The translations under genes and the position numbers were made by a program. A model generated the notes under the pieces. It ran no database searches, was not told the DNA's origin, and saw only the letters and a program-made list of their open reading frames with translations. DNA of 64,000 bases, taken from Steinernema hermaphroditum. Its lineage: Eukaryota > Nematoda > Chromadorea > Rhabditida > Steinernematidae. The DNA lies in the NCBI GenBank assembly GCA_030435675.1, contig CM059625.1, forward strand, positions 13,206,001-13,270,000, written 5' to 3'. This document shows, in pieces, positions 1-12,065 of the stretch; position 1 is the first letter of the stretch; every line of letters starts with the position of its first letter.

Positions 1-1
1 G

Positions 2-967
2 ACGCAAGATGGAAACCAGGCTCTCGCCAGCGTGCCCTTCGAATACAACCTCGGTGGAGACGCTTCTGGATTCCATGTCGACTACCAGCTCACGTCGAAC
101 CCCTACGCTACTAAGCAGTTCATCGGAGTCCCCATTCTCGGCAAGTTCTGGTACGATGGTCATCGCAACGACGGCGGCATCCCAAAACCTTCGGGAGCCG
201 TTCAACCTCTTGCTCGAAACGAGATGGTCTGTATCGCCCTTGACGGCCAGGGACTCTTCGGATCGGCCACGTACGCATTCCGCCAGTCCCCCAAGAGTCA
301 CTTTCACATCGACTCCAACCTTCTTCGTCACTTCCCTGAGAACGTCCGCCGCTACTTCTCTTGCGACTGCAGTGGCAGCAAGGAATGCATCACGGAGCTG
401 ATCCCCGAAATTAAGAGCTTCTGCCGACCTGGTGCGGCCATTACGATTGACGCCGAGGCTACGGCCTTCCCCGGATTCCACTTCAACGCTTCTGGAGCCT
501 ACATCAGTGCCGAAACAAAGGGACAATTCAAGATGGTTCTTCCCGGCGGTGCGAGGTAGGCACTTAGCTATTAGCGCTATTCTAATCTTCGCCCCTCCCA
601 GCACTCCTCTCTTCGAGCTTGACGCCAAAATCGGAATCCTTCTTGAGAGCAACCTCCGCATCGAGAACTGGGTCATCAAGGGTGATGTGAAGCTCTACGA
701 CGCCGAGCTATCCGCTCGTTCTCCGATCGTTCCCATCTCCACCAATCACATCCAGGCCGTAAGTCCCTTCAATAAAGCACAAAAATCATAGCTTCGTTGA
801 AGTTGTGGAATAAGGCATTGTCCGCCGTCGTCTCTGGAATCGCCGACACCATCCTCGCGCATGGTATCCCTATTCCGAACCTCCCGAAGACCACTCCTAT
901 CGGCCCTAAGTTCACCTTCAACAACCACGAGCTTATCTTCTGCTGCGATCTGAAGCCCACTCTTTAA
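2..967 (+). CDS. BPI/LBP/CETP-family lipid-binding protein, 3' end
   Basis: The gene enters from the left edge, so its start and N-terminal part are missing. Coding exons are about 2-555, 602-758 and 803-967, joined by introns of 46 and 44 nt; frame is kept through both and TAA is at 965-967. The end reads as the C-terminal barrel of the BPI/LBP/CETP fold: a repeated pattern of short hydrophobic beta segments, then a Gly-Ile-Pro-Ile-Pro-Asn-Leu-Pro turn followed by a final strand, a layout typical of this family's last segment. Family members are secreted proteins that bind lipids such as lipopolysaccharide or phospholipid, and nematodes have several. That this one binds a microbial ligand is inference. 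A polyadenylation signal follows at 1004-1009. Confidence 0.8.
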
Positions 968-1003
968 AAGCTTTTTGCTTTATGGATTGAGTTCGAAATA
1001 AGA

Positions 1004-1009
1004 AATAAA
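1004..1009 (+). terminator. AATAAA polyadenylation signal of the BPI-like gene
   Basis: Canonical AATAAA 37 nt after the stop codon, in an A/T-rich stretch. Confidence 0.75.
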
Positions 1010-4000
1010 TTTATAATTTCAACTTTCTCTTGATTTCTTCTTACAGTACAAGTAACGCTGATTAAAGTGCACAGCCGATTCTTGTTTCATAATGAAGCGT
1101 TAGACCCCTTGGTTTCGTTTATATCTTACAGTGATCAATGCCGCGAAAAACAACAGTTTCGCCGTTCAGCCATTCATCAAAACGGTCGAACATCAGTTGT
1201 TTTCGGCAAACAGCGAAGCAATTGAAAAATCCGAGGGTTGGGAGACGGTGATCTGCGGCGAAGAAGTAAACGCTTCTAAAAATTTATCGGTCTTAATCTT
1301 ACAATAATTTGCACCTAATGAGTACAAAAAATTCTTTTTAGCCTTTAGGGTATTTACAGGCCACAAGACGACGTCGTATTTGACCCTTTGAGCGAGAGAT
1401 AAAGCATGGAGTGTTAATCAAGTTGTTTATCAGCTAAAACGAACAATCAGGTGAAGGTGTGAAATGCTCACGACGAACTTTGCGAGCCCACCTGACTCAT
1501 CGCACTGTTATTTGAACAATAATATAGCCTCTCTGAATCTGCACTCTGAATAAAAGTTGAATCCAGACTGCTCGGACTGCAGGATGGCCATATTCCCACA
1601 CTTCCCGTCCTAAATTGGCATTCAAACATCAGACCCACTCTACTCTATACCCACGCATATAAATAGCTCTTCTCGTTTTTTTTTGATGGCTTTATTGCTG
1701 CCGCAAGCCTCCCGATGCATAATTCATGCGTAAAATAGAAGCATAGACACATCGTGAGAGATCAATTAAGAGCTCGACAATTCGTCGGCCTCCGAATTCT
1801 ATAGGTAGAATTATTTATTTCCATTATGCAGTCAACGTTGAACCCTGCTGATTTGGCTTTGTTCCGCTCAGATGCTGTTTTCGGTGTACGCCCGTTGAAT
1901 TGCACAATCAGCGACAAACATGTTCATTATCGCGAGGTGAGGCCGTCGGCGATTACGATGAGTAGCTTCGTTGATGTTCAGGCTCTCAGGGACCGTCCCG
2001 AAGTTCTTCGAATCGATAACGACTCGACAAAAACATTCATTTCCTCATTTTCATTCAACTCTGACACTTCCGTCAGTCATTTATCACGAATTTTTGCAAA
2101 CTTCGCCTGTTTATTGGGGAGACCCGATGCCGGAGTTATGCATTTTTGATGTGCTCCGAAAGTGTGAAAAGAAATGTTGGTTTCTTAAGTTGAGTTCGGA
2201 GTTTTGACAAAGGAATAGGGATATTTAGAAAAACGATAATGGTTGTATTATACTATAGTGCTTGCGCACTGGAAAAACGCTGTAACAAAGGGGGTATGAT
2301 AAACACATTATGATTTTCCAGTGAGGAGTACTTTTACAAGAGTACAAATGAGGACCTTTACAAAGGTCGCTGTAAATCATCTGTTTTCATACCCTTTGTA
2401 GAAGATAGATACAGTATCTTCGATGATTTGCTTCTGTGATGGCACGTCATAGTTGAGACCACCTTAAAGGCCTCTTTAGGATGAAAAACGAAGCTTGCAA
2501 ATGTACCAACAGAAAGCGGCATGAATATCTTTAGTCGTTCATACCGTTCAAACAGATGCTATTGCGATAATTCTGAAACATCCATTTCCACTCATATATT
2601 CATCTGTATTTCTCAATCTTAGATCTTAGAATCTTAAAACAATTTAAAGAGGTAAGAAAAGAGCTATGTGGTATCGTATAACGACCTTGGAGAGGATTTT
2701 CACTGAACAAAAAGTGTGTCTGATTCATTTCTTTGGTTTGGGAGATATCTCTAAAGATTCCGAAAGACGATAAAAGTTACTTCACATTGTCAGAACATCA
2801 TAATGAGGTGATGTAGCCCAGAGCGGACGTCCCTTCGGTATCGGATAAAATAGATCCACCCTGGAGTTCTTTGAAACACTAAGAGTGCAGAGCGCTGTTC
2901 CCAAAGATTTGACAGAGAATAATTGCCGAATGCTCGCATAATAGATGATCTTAAAAGTGTAAACTTTCACGGTGACTCAAAAAGTGTTCTAATGAGTGCG
3001 ATGATTGATGAAGTGATCAATCGTTCTGATCAGATCCGGCGAATTGAGTATAAACTGGTTGATATTATACTATTTCACTTAATCATTGTTGTCATCCGAA
3101 CATCTCAAATTGAATTCGGATCTAAAGTCAACAGCGTTAACTCCTGGTGAACTCAGAAACGGCGTTTCTACATAACTCTGCAACTTGGCAAATAAATTTC
3201 ATTTCCCCTTTTCTGCCTTGTGAACTTGTGCTTAGAACGCCATTTTCGTCGTCGAGGTCGAAGAAGTTCGGCTCGTAAATCATCATGTCTTCACTCTCGA
3301 AAGGACGGCATTTAAGAAGATCCCGCCGAAACCGATCGTGCACTTTCCGAAAAGGGAACCATAGAGACCATCCGAGAGAAAAATGGAATTGAACTTCCTC
3401 TGATGCGCTGGTCACGACTTTTTCGGTTAAAGCGCGTTCTAACGAGAGAACTGCCCATAATCGCTACTCTCAAGACCCTCAAGCCGTCACTTTGCATCCA
3501 GGTTCGAGTGGAGGTTTGCGTGTGGAGCGCAGCAGGAAGGCACAAGATGATGCGAACGCTTCTTCTTCCGAGATTGACATATATGAAATTCAGTGATCAA
3601 TATTTCGCCAGAATATGATTTGCGTCGCGACGGATTGACAGAATTCAATTGTCTTTTTTGCGACTCAAATGCGTGGCGGATGACGCCTGCCCGGGCAGAA
3701 GGGCGTTCAGCAGAGAGTCCGCCAACTCTCGATGCGCTATGTGCACTTACGCAGTTTTAATTTAAGGACCGACGGAGGAAGCGGCCGGCGGCAATGTTGC
3801 AATCGAGGATAGTTTGTGAGATCTAAGTGGCCGAGTAATCGGAATTTTATATTGTGCAAACAGGGGAAAAGACATTCTTTCGAAACGAGGCCAAAAATGT
3901 TTCCTGTCCAATGTTGCCCTAAGAACCAAAAAGACGGGGCAGATAGGAGACTATAGTGTGGCCACTATCACGAGTTGGCGATCAGAGTGAAAAAAAGAGT

Positions 4001-4470
4001 GAAAACATATCATCCCATTTGCAGCGGTGCCCCTTCTTTTGACGGCCCCTCTTCACTTTCCCACTTTTCGATGTTTTGGCTGTTCTGCTTCGCGTTCGCT
4101 ACTGGAAATGGTACGTTTGGAGAGTGATGAGCGCCATCAGGCGCGCGAAAACATTCAAATGTTAATTCAATCTATTCCTATCTTGCCTATCAATGCATCC
4201 TCTTCACTTTTGGCCAGCGGGAAAAGGACAGAGGAGAGGGAAAAGAGGCGCTCTCTGACATCAAGGGGATGAGAGTTGGAGGCGGTGCTTCCAGGGAGAA
4301 GAGGACAACCGCTTCTTGCATGGGAACATACACAGACAGCTGCCGGCTAGCCGTTGTGCTTGTGGCAGAGCACTCTTCTCGCGGGAAAACTGGCGTGCGC
4401 GCGTTAAGAGTGAGTGTGCTACTGGTGGTGCGCCGTCTGCTTGTCCAGTCCGGAGAGTCCCGAGTGGCCA
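1010..4470. other. Intergenic region without a confident gene
   Basis: Open frames here are short, lack paired splice signals and match no family I know. A TATAAATA-like motif lies near 1658-1667. The segment 2257-2401 is a set of nested inverted repeats, listed separately. A minus-strand stretch near 3220-3345 has a coding-like run (MMIYEPNFFDLDDENGVL) but no supported exon structure. The stretch 4410-4448 begins GTGAGT and ends CCAG, and could be an intron in the 5' leader of the next gene. Confidence 0.5.
2257..2401. repeat. Cluster of nested inverted repeats (hairpins)
   Basis: Several complementary pairs are packed in 145 bp. AGTGC/GCACT lies in 2257-2270. CACTGGAAAA at 2267-2276 pairs with TTTTCCAGTG at 2314-2323. 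An outer arm around 2284-2298 (ACAAAGG..GTATGAT) pairs with the complement at 2386-2400. GTACT/AGTAC lies at 2328-2345. GACCTTT/AAAGGTC at 2353-2368 has a 2-nt loop. The unit could be a fold-back transposon remnant or a structured RNA; nothing in it identifies a family. Confidence 0.6.
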
Positions 4471-4968
4471 ATGCCGGCCCCGGTGTCTGTAATCGCACTC
4501 CTCACTGCAATCACGGTGACGGCGTTCGGCATCCGATGCTACTGCACCGACGACCACTGTGTCCCTTATGGGGTCTGCGAGTCCCAACTCTGCCTCGTAG
4601 GGATCGTACGGAACACGAACTCGGTGATCCGGACCTGTGGTACCGAACTGGTAGGGTGTCGGAAGGACGTCGGAAGATGGGCCGACCTGTGCGCCTGCGA
4701 CCAGCCGTTCTGCAACACGTTCGCCTACTTGCGAAGTCACACCCGTCACGAACAGACTCCCATGAATCCTGACGACACACTCGTGTTCCGACGGGTCGAC
4801 GGACCCCACAGCGAGACAAATGACCATCACATGGACGAGGACCTCGGGGACCCGGAACACCAGCCCACCCCTAAGAACTCTCTCCTGGTATTTACACTGG
4901 TACCACTCTCTGTGGCCGCTGCCCTCGTCCTGGTTATCACCTTCAATTACTACTGTCATCTCGGATAG
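4471..4968 (+). CDS. Small three-finger (Ly6/uPAR-like) cell-surface protein
   Basis: A single-exon frame of 165 residues. The start at 4471 is preferred over an upstream in-frame ATG because it opens directly onto a signal peptide (MPAPVSVIALLTAITVTAFG). The ectodomain, about residues 21-90, has the cysteine pattern CYC-x4-C-x5-C-x4-C, then two more pairs, ending LCAC-x4-CN; a closing Cys followed by Asn is typical of three-finger domains (Ly6, activin-receptor ectodomain). A hydrophilic Asp/His/Pro-rich stalk follows, then a hydrophobic segment of about 20 residues only a few residues from the C-terminus. That arrangement fits a GPI-anchor signal or a very short-tailed membrane protein. Nematodes have such genes (for example the odr-2/hot group), but I cannot assign an orthologue. 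A 39-nt GTGAGT...CCAG stretch just upstream may be a 5'-UTR intron. Confidence 0.65.
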   Translation: MPAPVSVIALLTAITVTAFGIRCYCTDDHCVPYGVCESQLCLVGIVRNTNSVIRTCGTELVGCRKDVGRWADLCACDQPFCNTFAYLRSHTRHEQTPMNPDDTLVFRRVDGPHSETNDHHMDEDLGDPEHQPTPKNSLLVFTLVPLSVAAALVLVITFNYYCHLG

Positions 4969-7900
4969 CGTTCCCTCTTCGCTCTCTATATACGGTAAGC
5001 GCTCCCTAGGCAATATTTATTTATTAGCCAAATTTGTGAGCGTCGAATTTATTGACGTGAGGAACATTATCTCCTTTCGAGGGTCCTTCCGAAAGGAGAG
5101 ACACTAGAAAACGAGACGACGGCAAGAGTTATTCAATATCTTAGGGCCACTAATTTTGCATTTCCTCTATTTGCGCTCGTCGGAAGAGTGCGAGCGGCGT
5201 GCGCAAAGACAGAAACAATAAGCGACTAAATTGAAACCGGCACTTAACGGTGCACTCTTTAATTTTCGGGCCCCTTTGGGGTGCCGATGGTCACATCAGC
5301 ATTAGCGGATCTGTGGTTGAAAAATCGTTTGTTTACCACGATTTGTATCGTCCTTCCTAACCAGAGGAATCATTTCAGAGCCGTTTTGCCATTCATCAAC
5401 GGTCGTTCACCCAAAACACCAAGTATATGGATGGAAGCGGAGTCCGGGAGAAGCGATGTCGGTTCGCCTTTGTCGGATTCTCACGACAACAAATGTGTTG
5501 TTTCTCTCGCTCGCGACATTGTCGCCGAAACTGAGGGAACAAGCGGAAGATGAAAAACGAAGAAAGTGACTCGACTCGTCACTCGTCACTGAATTAGAAC
5601 GTCCATTGTGTCATTCTTCAACGGCCGTCAGATCGACACGACAGTTGCGCGCATCTGCGGTCGCTGCATCGGCGAAGAAGCCGAAGAAACATGTCCGACA
5701 TCTCGTTGTAGTCATGTAAGTTGAGACATTCTCACTCCTGTCCGCGTTGATGGATCACACTTTAAACACTTTGGCGGTGCACGTGGTGTTTACAGCGGGG
5801 GGCGGGCGATGCCGGAGTGCCACCCCCTGTTGAAGCTGCGCCGAAAGCGCCGCTACCTTACAGCCATAAATCATGGGGGGCTAATGTAAATCATTTGCTT
5901 ATTTGTTTACGAAACCGAATGATTTATCGCACGTCGAATGGGATTAATTTCCGCCATTTCTTCATGAGGGAACACAGGCAGTTCCAGAGGGCTTAGGGAG
6001 AGTACCGGAAGCGAGGGAGGGGCGACTAAGGAGGGGCAGAGTAATTTAGCGGTTATTTATGCATAGATCACCCGTCAGATCCATCAATCACTACCCAAGA
6101 ACCGCTTTTTGTCTTGAGGCGGTGAATTGGACGCACATTAGAGTGAAAGCAAAAAATTTGAGGAAGATTAACTTTCGTCTGTTTCGCCTAAATGAGTCAT
6201 TTGCGGGATCACTGCGAAGACCACGTTTATAATTGGATTGACTTCGTTTCCGCACTGCACTAGCTATACGGTGAACTTCACTATTCGCCTTCCAGTACTA
6301 CATTTAGGGAGTCTAGTCTGGAGCAAAAGTCAATCTTTTCTCGTTCGTTTTCCCTATAGATGTAATTGTCCAAGAGCGGCTAACTTCTAACCAAACAGCA
6401 ATTTTCGCAATTGTACGCCGACAATAAAAGTAATCACCTGTCGATTGTAGGCACCAACCAGTGCTATGCTAATTGGTTTTTGCTTATTTCCCCCGGAAAC
6501 ATTTGTCAAAGGACCAACAAGGATTTGCCTTTGTCAGCCACATGAGCGCTCTCATTTGTTCAATTTAAGCAAAAGATCAATTTTGGAAATGGCGATGGAG
6601 ACATACGAGTCTTTTTGGAAAGAAGGGACGTTAATTGGGGGCAACGCTTTCGTGAACCGACTGTGTTTTGATAATGTGAAAACAGCTGCGAAGACTTCAT
6701 CCTCGGAAAGAAGTCGCGTAATGATTTTGCCCAAAAAGTGGACGTTTTGGGCGTCGGATCCATTTTGTGTTTACGCTTAGGATTATCGTAGATAATGTAC
6801 TCTTGGGAAACGGAGCTTCTCGGCGTTCCCTTCCGTTCGTCTGAGCCTCATCGAAAATGAGTAGATACCCCTATTACTCGTCTCTTAGAGGAACACCCAT
6901 GTCAACTGACTGTCACCTCAGCGCGGGGTTCCATTTGCGATCGTCACTGGGAAATGACTGTCCATAAATATTATATAAGCGGTACGTTGTCGCGCCACAC
7001 TTTTTCCTGAACTCTATTAGAGCAGCTGCACCAGACGACACAGCGGGAGGTCAACCGCACGAGACAGATGGCCATAAAGCAAGCAAAAAGTCTTTTCCGC
7101 CGATTAAAACAAGTTCTTGCAGGTGATTGTTCTGGGAACCGTTCGTCTGCAAAGTGCAAGAAGTTCGAGAAAAACCGAAAGTGAGGAGTCCAAAAGCGGA
7201 TAGCCGAGAACTGCGGAACTGGAACTTCTTATCGACAGACTTCGAAAACCGGAAGTCAAAGAATCTTCCTCGATTATGTGCTCTTTCACCGACATATCGC
7301 AATTTGCGGTTAATTTGTCCTTTCAGTCCCTTCCACCTCTTTTCTCCTCAACCAGCCAATTATTATGCTCTTTCAGTCATAGCCGCTTGCCTTATTGATT
7401 CCGTACTGCCCAAAATCCAATTGGCCTTAACGTTTTCCATTCATTCTTCCTCCTCCTTCATCATTCCGGGATTTGTTGTTACTTTGAATAACATTAGCAT
7501 CGAACAATGGAGTCTTCGTCTCCGATCGGATATCCTTGCATCGGATACGATGGCCACTATCCGGTCACAAAAGCCTTCGCTGGCCATTGATGGCCTCCTT
7601 GACTCATTAGCAGTGTCATTTCCCAAAGGAAATTGCCTCAATGAGATGCCGACAAGTGTCATTGAGAGCAAAGTGCAGCAGAGATCAGATTGCAGTTGCA
7701 CCCTTATCGGAATTTACCGACCCTGGAATGTGTTGTAAATGGAGCTAGTTACGTCGGAAAGATGTGTGTGCCGGCTCGGTGGAGAAAATAAGTATTTTCG
7801 TCAAATAGGTAAATAGGGACATTAGATGGAAATTGGCTTCGTTGATAAACGGACATTATGCTAATAGCTATACAGGGTCGCGTCGGGGAAGGTCGTTCCG

Positions 7901-9243
7901 AATATAACGGAGATGCGCGGACTCGCTAGCATGAATCGGAAGAGTAGATTGGTGTGCATAACAACAACGGAAATGGTGAAGGACAGTAGGCGACAAATCC
8001 TCCATTGAGTCATTGCGTTCGTTATGATTTCAAGATCAATTAAAAAAATATTGTAGGAGGAGTTGAAATGATAAAAATATGATAGATCGTACATATGCGG
8101 AAGGACTACAGAATTTAGGTATGTATGTTTCTAGTTTAGTCTATCGAATCAATGCCGCTAGACCATTCGATACATCTAATATGGTACAAAAAGATATCAC
8201 ACCTTCTTCAACGAATGCATCTTTTTAGTAGGTACTAATCGTCAACGACAAGATCACCTTTTCGCCGGTAGATGTCGTTGAGGACAGAGCAGACATCCCC
8301 CTCGAGTACGTCTTGTCTCCTTTAAACTGTAGCTACCGTAATCAGCGGAGGATATATTAAGATCGAAGTAGGCTGAAATCTCTTTTGGCCCGGTAGAAAT
8401 GAACGATTTGAATGGCGATGATGGAAGAAAAGATTCGTGAATATTCAGTGAACAGTTGGTACACTTTTGTGGAAACGGTCAAAATGTTATCATGTCCCTG
8501 CTGATTCATTTTCGGAACGATATAGAGCAACCACCGTTTTTGTCTTCTGTGGGGTTAGTGCGAAGCTGTGTCGAACAACTGTTATGGGAGAGAGGATGGA
8601 AGGATTTGCTTTGGTGAAAGATGTTACATTACGTAGACAAGGTATCCAATCTATTTTTTCTGGCCTAGTCATTTGAATCTATTGCGGCAGAAGCTACACG
8701 GAAAACAAGATTCGCGGAGGTTCGCATGACAATAACAAAGGAAGACGTAGTTTCCCTACGATTCGTATCAGCATCTTGAACCCGCTAGGGGAATAGCTAC
8801 TGTTCTTACCTAAGTGCAAAGGAAGCAGAAGTAGAGGTAGCACGTGAAATAAGGTGTTACATAACGCCGACAAGGAATCGGAAGGTATCAAAGCACGTTC
8901 TTTTGAAATGTCCCATTTTTAACTGGCTCTATTGTCTGCAGAAGGTCGGATTATGTTGTTGTTTGATAACAACGAACACCGCTGAGCTTATGCATATTTC
9001 GCAGAATGCAGCGCATCTCCATAATAGCCATTGGAGGCAACGCAAACTTTGTTCCCTTGTGGACCCTGCAGCAAACATTGCATCATTCGAATTGTACTAG
9101 AGCTGATATCAAATAGTTATTTTTCGATTAATATGATAAAATATAGGACAAAACATTGACATGAGATGCATCATTATGGACATAGTATTTCTTTATGAGA
9201 CAACAATGTTTTCGTTTTAATAGCTTAGTGATGTGACCCCGAC
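4969..9243. other. Intergenic region, no confident gene
   Basis: The longest open frame (7127-7738, + strand, 203 codons) looks non-coding: its composition is uneven, it has no recognisable domain and no initiating context. At 5600-5716 an acceptor-like TTAG is followed by an open Cys-rich stretch (ICGRCIGEEAEETCPTSRC) ending at a good GTAAGT donor; it may be an isolated or decayed exon and is reported as a finding. Otherwise I see A/T-rich sequence with no tRNA, no long repeat and no second supported exon. Confidence 0.45.
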
Positions 9244-12065
9244 TTAGTTCTTCTTCTTGATTTTGTCTTGATTTTCTGGCAAAGCGTACATCAGGATACC
9301 CGTTCCTTTACCGATGAGATACTCGAGCTTCACGTTCAACCTGGAATAGGAAGACATTCGACCGAGTTCGTTGACTATGAGACCTACCTCAGATATTCCA
9401 AGAGGAAGTCGAACTGAGTGCGTCGCTTATACGCTCCTGGGTAGGGAGCGAGGACCTTCTTGATAGCCTCTGTGGCCTCAAGGAGATGGTAGTGAGGGAT
9501 CTTGGTGAAGAAGAAGTGGTGGGCGACATGGCCTGAAAAGGAGCGCTTAGACCGGTATTTCTTTGAAGTGCACACCGTCGGTGATGTGGTGCAGAGCGGT
9601 GTCCATGCCGAAACCGTAGTAGCGATCGATGGTCTGCACTTGTCCCTTGACGTAGTTCCAGGTACCTTCTTCGTACACTTCAATCGACTCGCTCTGGTGC
9701 TGGAGATAGGTGATCATGACGAGCCAGAGGCCTTGGAAGAGGAGAGGAACGTAGTAGTACTTGATGAAGGTGTAGACGGAGTAGTTGCAGAGGTGGAAGG
9801 CGAACTGAAAAATCGGACATTGAGCTGGGGTTCACCAGCTGGTGACTTACCAGAGCGCAGCAGGCACACGCAACTCCACTGATCACACACTGGATGCGCT
9901 CTCGGTTGTTGGTGAAGAGCTTGGAGTAGGGCCAGAAATGGCTGCCGTCGGGGAGTCCGACAAAGGTGTAGATAGGATTCCATCTGAAATCATTCGAAAG
10001 ATGAGCTTGTTTGTAGAAGTGGGTGTCCGAGTATTCAATGGAAAAGCTAATAGCTCTTGTACTAGTCCATCTAGTTCCTCTTATTATTCAAGAATACGAT
10101 GTTTACCATCCATGTCTGGTGTTTTAATATGTCTCAGCCAAACTGGCACGCCAGTTCTCCCTCCTATAGTACATCATGTCTGCCGTCATCCCCAAGATCT
10201 TCGTAATTGAGATATGCGGAGGACGAAAACAATTTATGTTTCCCGAGAATGTGGTAACCGTTGGCAACGTCCGGCAGAAAGTTAACAAGCCACACGTTCG
10301 ACAACCAGCAAACAAAGGAGCGCAAGGAAGCGGAAATTGACGGCTTATCGAACCTATGGATGTGGACACAAAGACCCGGAACCTTCTGATTTTTCCACAA
10401 AATTGCGAAGGAACACTAGTCTTAAATGTAGGAGACAGAGCTCCTTCAATCCTTGGCTTATCGGTTTAAGATAATTCACGGTTTAATGGAATTAAATGGC
10501 TTTCCGGAGATTATAGAAGTATTTACGAAGATTAAGAGGATGATTCACATGTCCCACACAGTATAAGTGAGTGTAGTCCTTTTGAATCTTTTGTTCGCAA
10601 CGCTAATGAGTGTGAACGACAAAAAACCGCGATAACGGCGGCCAAAGGCTGTTTTGCATCTTCCAAACACGCATACTTTGAACTTTCCTAAACCCTTTGC
10701 GTGCGATTTCGCATAAGCGCGGTTGTTTTTCCCGTGAAAATATGGCATCATCGGCGATCCCGTGCCAGGTGTTTCATAAGGAAACAAGATTATATTGTTC
10801 AAACGCGTTGGTTAATTGAATTCTCAAAACATTCGGTGACATTTACGTAAGCGGCGCCGAGACAGGTGCGACATGTGCGAATTACGCATTGGCAGCAACG
10901 TATTACGGTGGTTTTGTCATTAACGAAGTGGTTGAAAGGTTACCTGAAGAGGCCAGAGATGGGGAGTTTAGCGAGGTTGCGGCTGAGCCAGTCGCGGTCG
11001 ATGTGATCGTCCTCAGTCACCCAAGGGTGCCCACGGTCCTTGTCCAGGTGAGAGGTGTAAGAGTGGTGCTGGCGGTGGGACTTTTGCCAGGGGAAGTAAG
11101 GGGCGAGGATAGGGGCATGGGCAACGTGACCAAAGAAGTCGTTGACCCAGGTGTAGTTGGAGAAGGTGCCGTGGCCGCAGTCGTGTCCGATACAGAAGAG
11201 CGAAGAACCGAACATTCCCATGAACCAGTACCTACAAAGATGTTCATTCAGTGGTTGTTCATTGGTTGTCAGTCAAACCAAACGAGGAGTCCGGTCCATC
11301 CGGCATATCCCTCAATGTAGGGAACGGCGTAGTAGAGGCCACCGAGGATGGCGAAGTCAAGCACCAGGTAGAAGAGCGACTTCGGAAGCGACTTCTCCCA
11401 GCATTGTGCGGGGATTGCCCGGCGGATCTCTTCGTAGGAGGGGAGCGTTTTGTGCTAAACGTTCACTGATCAGACGCGCTTTAAACTCCGAAGGGTGTTA
11501 TATATGGAATTTGGAAATCATTCGATACATTCGGGATTGCACAGTGATACGATCAATCAGTGGGTATGCAAACCAGAGGTTGTTCGGCTGCACAGGTGGA
11601 GGACAAAGGAGGCACGTTGGGGGGATAAGCTGTCGTTCGCGCGCGCTGGTGTTCACCCTATCGGAGTGGAGTGATAGGATCGTACCACCGAACTGTCTGG
11701 CGGCGGTGGCACGACCTGTTCCTCTATTTCCACAACGGAACTAACTCGCCACCGAGGTAGAGCAACAGGGCTGAAGATATGCCACTCGGAACGTTTTATG
11801 TAATTAAGCATCGCAAACAATTTCGCAGAAATCAATATCAAGAATGCTCATCAAGTTTTATTGAAAACAGGCAAAAGAGGTTCCACTCAGCCACACTTAT
11901 TGAAAAAGTCCGTCGGCTTTCGTGGGAAAAAGCGAACGAAAACGCTATCCCCTTGACAAAGTGAGGCAAATGCAAACATATACAAGGAAGAAAACATATG
12001 ATCTCGACAAATGAACCAACCTCGGTGCTCGTGGTGACTGTTTGGGTCTCCGACATCGGGGCCAT
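9244..12065 (-). CDS. fat-2: FAT-2-like Delta12 fatty acid desaturase
   Basis: Seven exons (12021-12065, 11279-11454, 10944-11231, 9851-9983, 9576-9804, 9388-9532, 9244-9340) join in frame to 370 residues, the usual family size. The three histidine boxes of membrane front-end and omega desaturases are intact: HDCGH (about residues 90-94), HRQHH (126-130) and HVAHH (about 292-296), with hydrophobic stretches between them. The segment after box 2 (YTSHLDKDRGHPWVTEDD) and the C-terminal part after HVAHH resemble nematode FAT-2 more than the omega-3 enzyme FAT-1. FAT-2 makes linoleic acid by inserting a Delta12 double bond into oleoyl chains in the endoplasmic reticulum, the entry step to polyunsaturated lipids. 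Two introns are long (9984-10943 and 11455-12020) and could hold regulatory sequence; I see no nested gene in them. The upstream flank at 12120-12300 is strikingly C/T-rich on the + strand. The FAT-2 versus FAT-1 call rests on remembered similarity. Confidence 0.93.

Noticed and set aside
4261..5013. 250-codon minus-strand frame
   Set aside because: Shadow of the three-finger protein exon; the + strand has a signal peptide, Cys pattern and hydrophobic tail.
7127..7738. 203-codon open + strand frame
   Set aside because: No domain, no signal peptide or splice context, and irregular composition; likely chance in a region with few stops.
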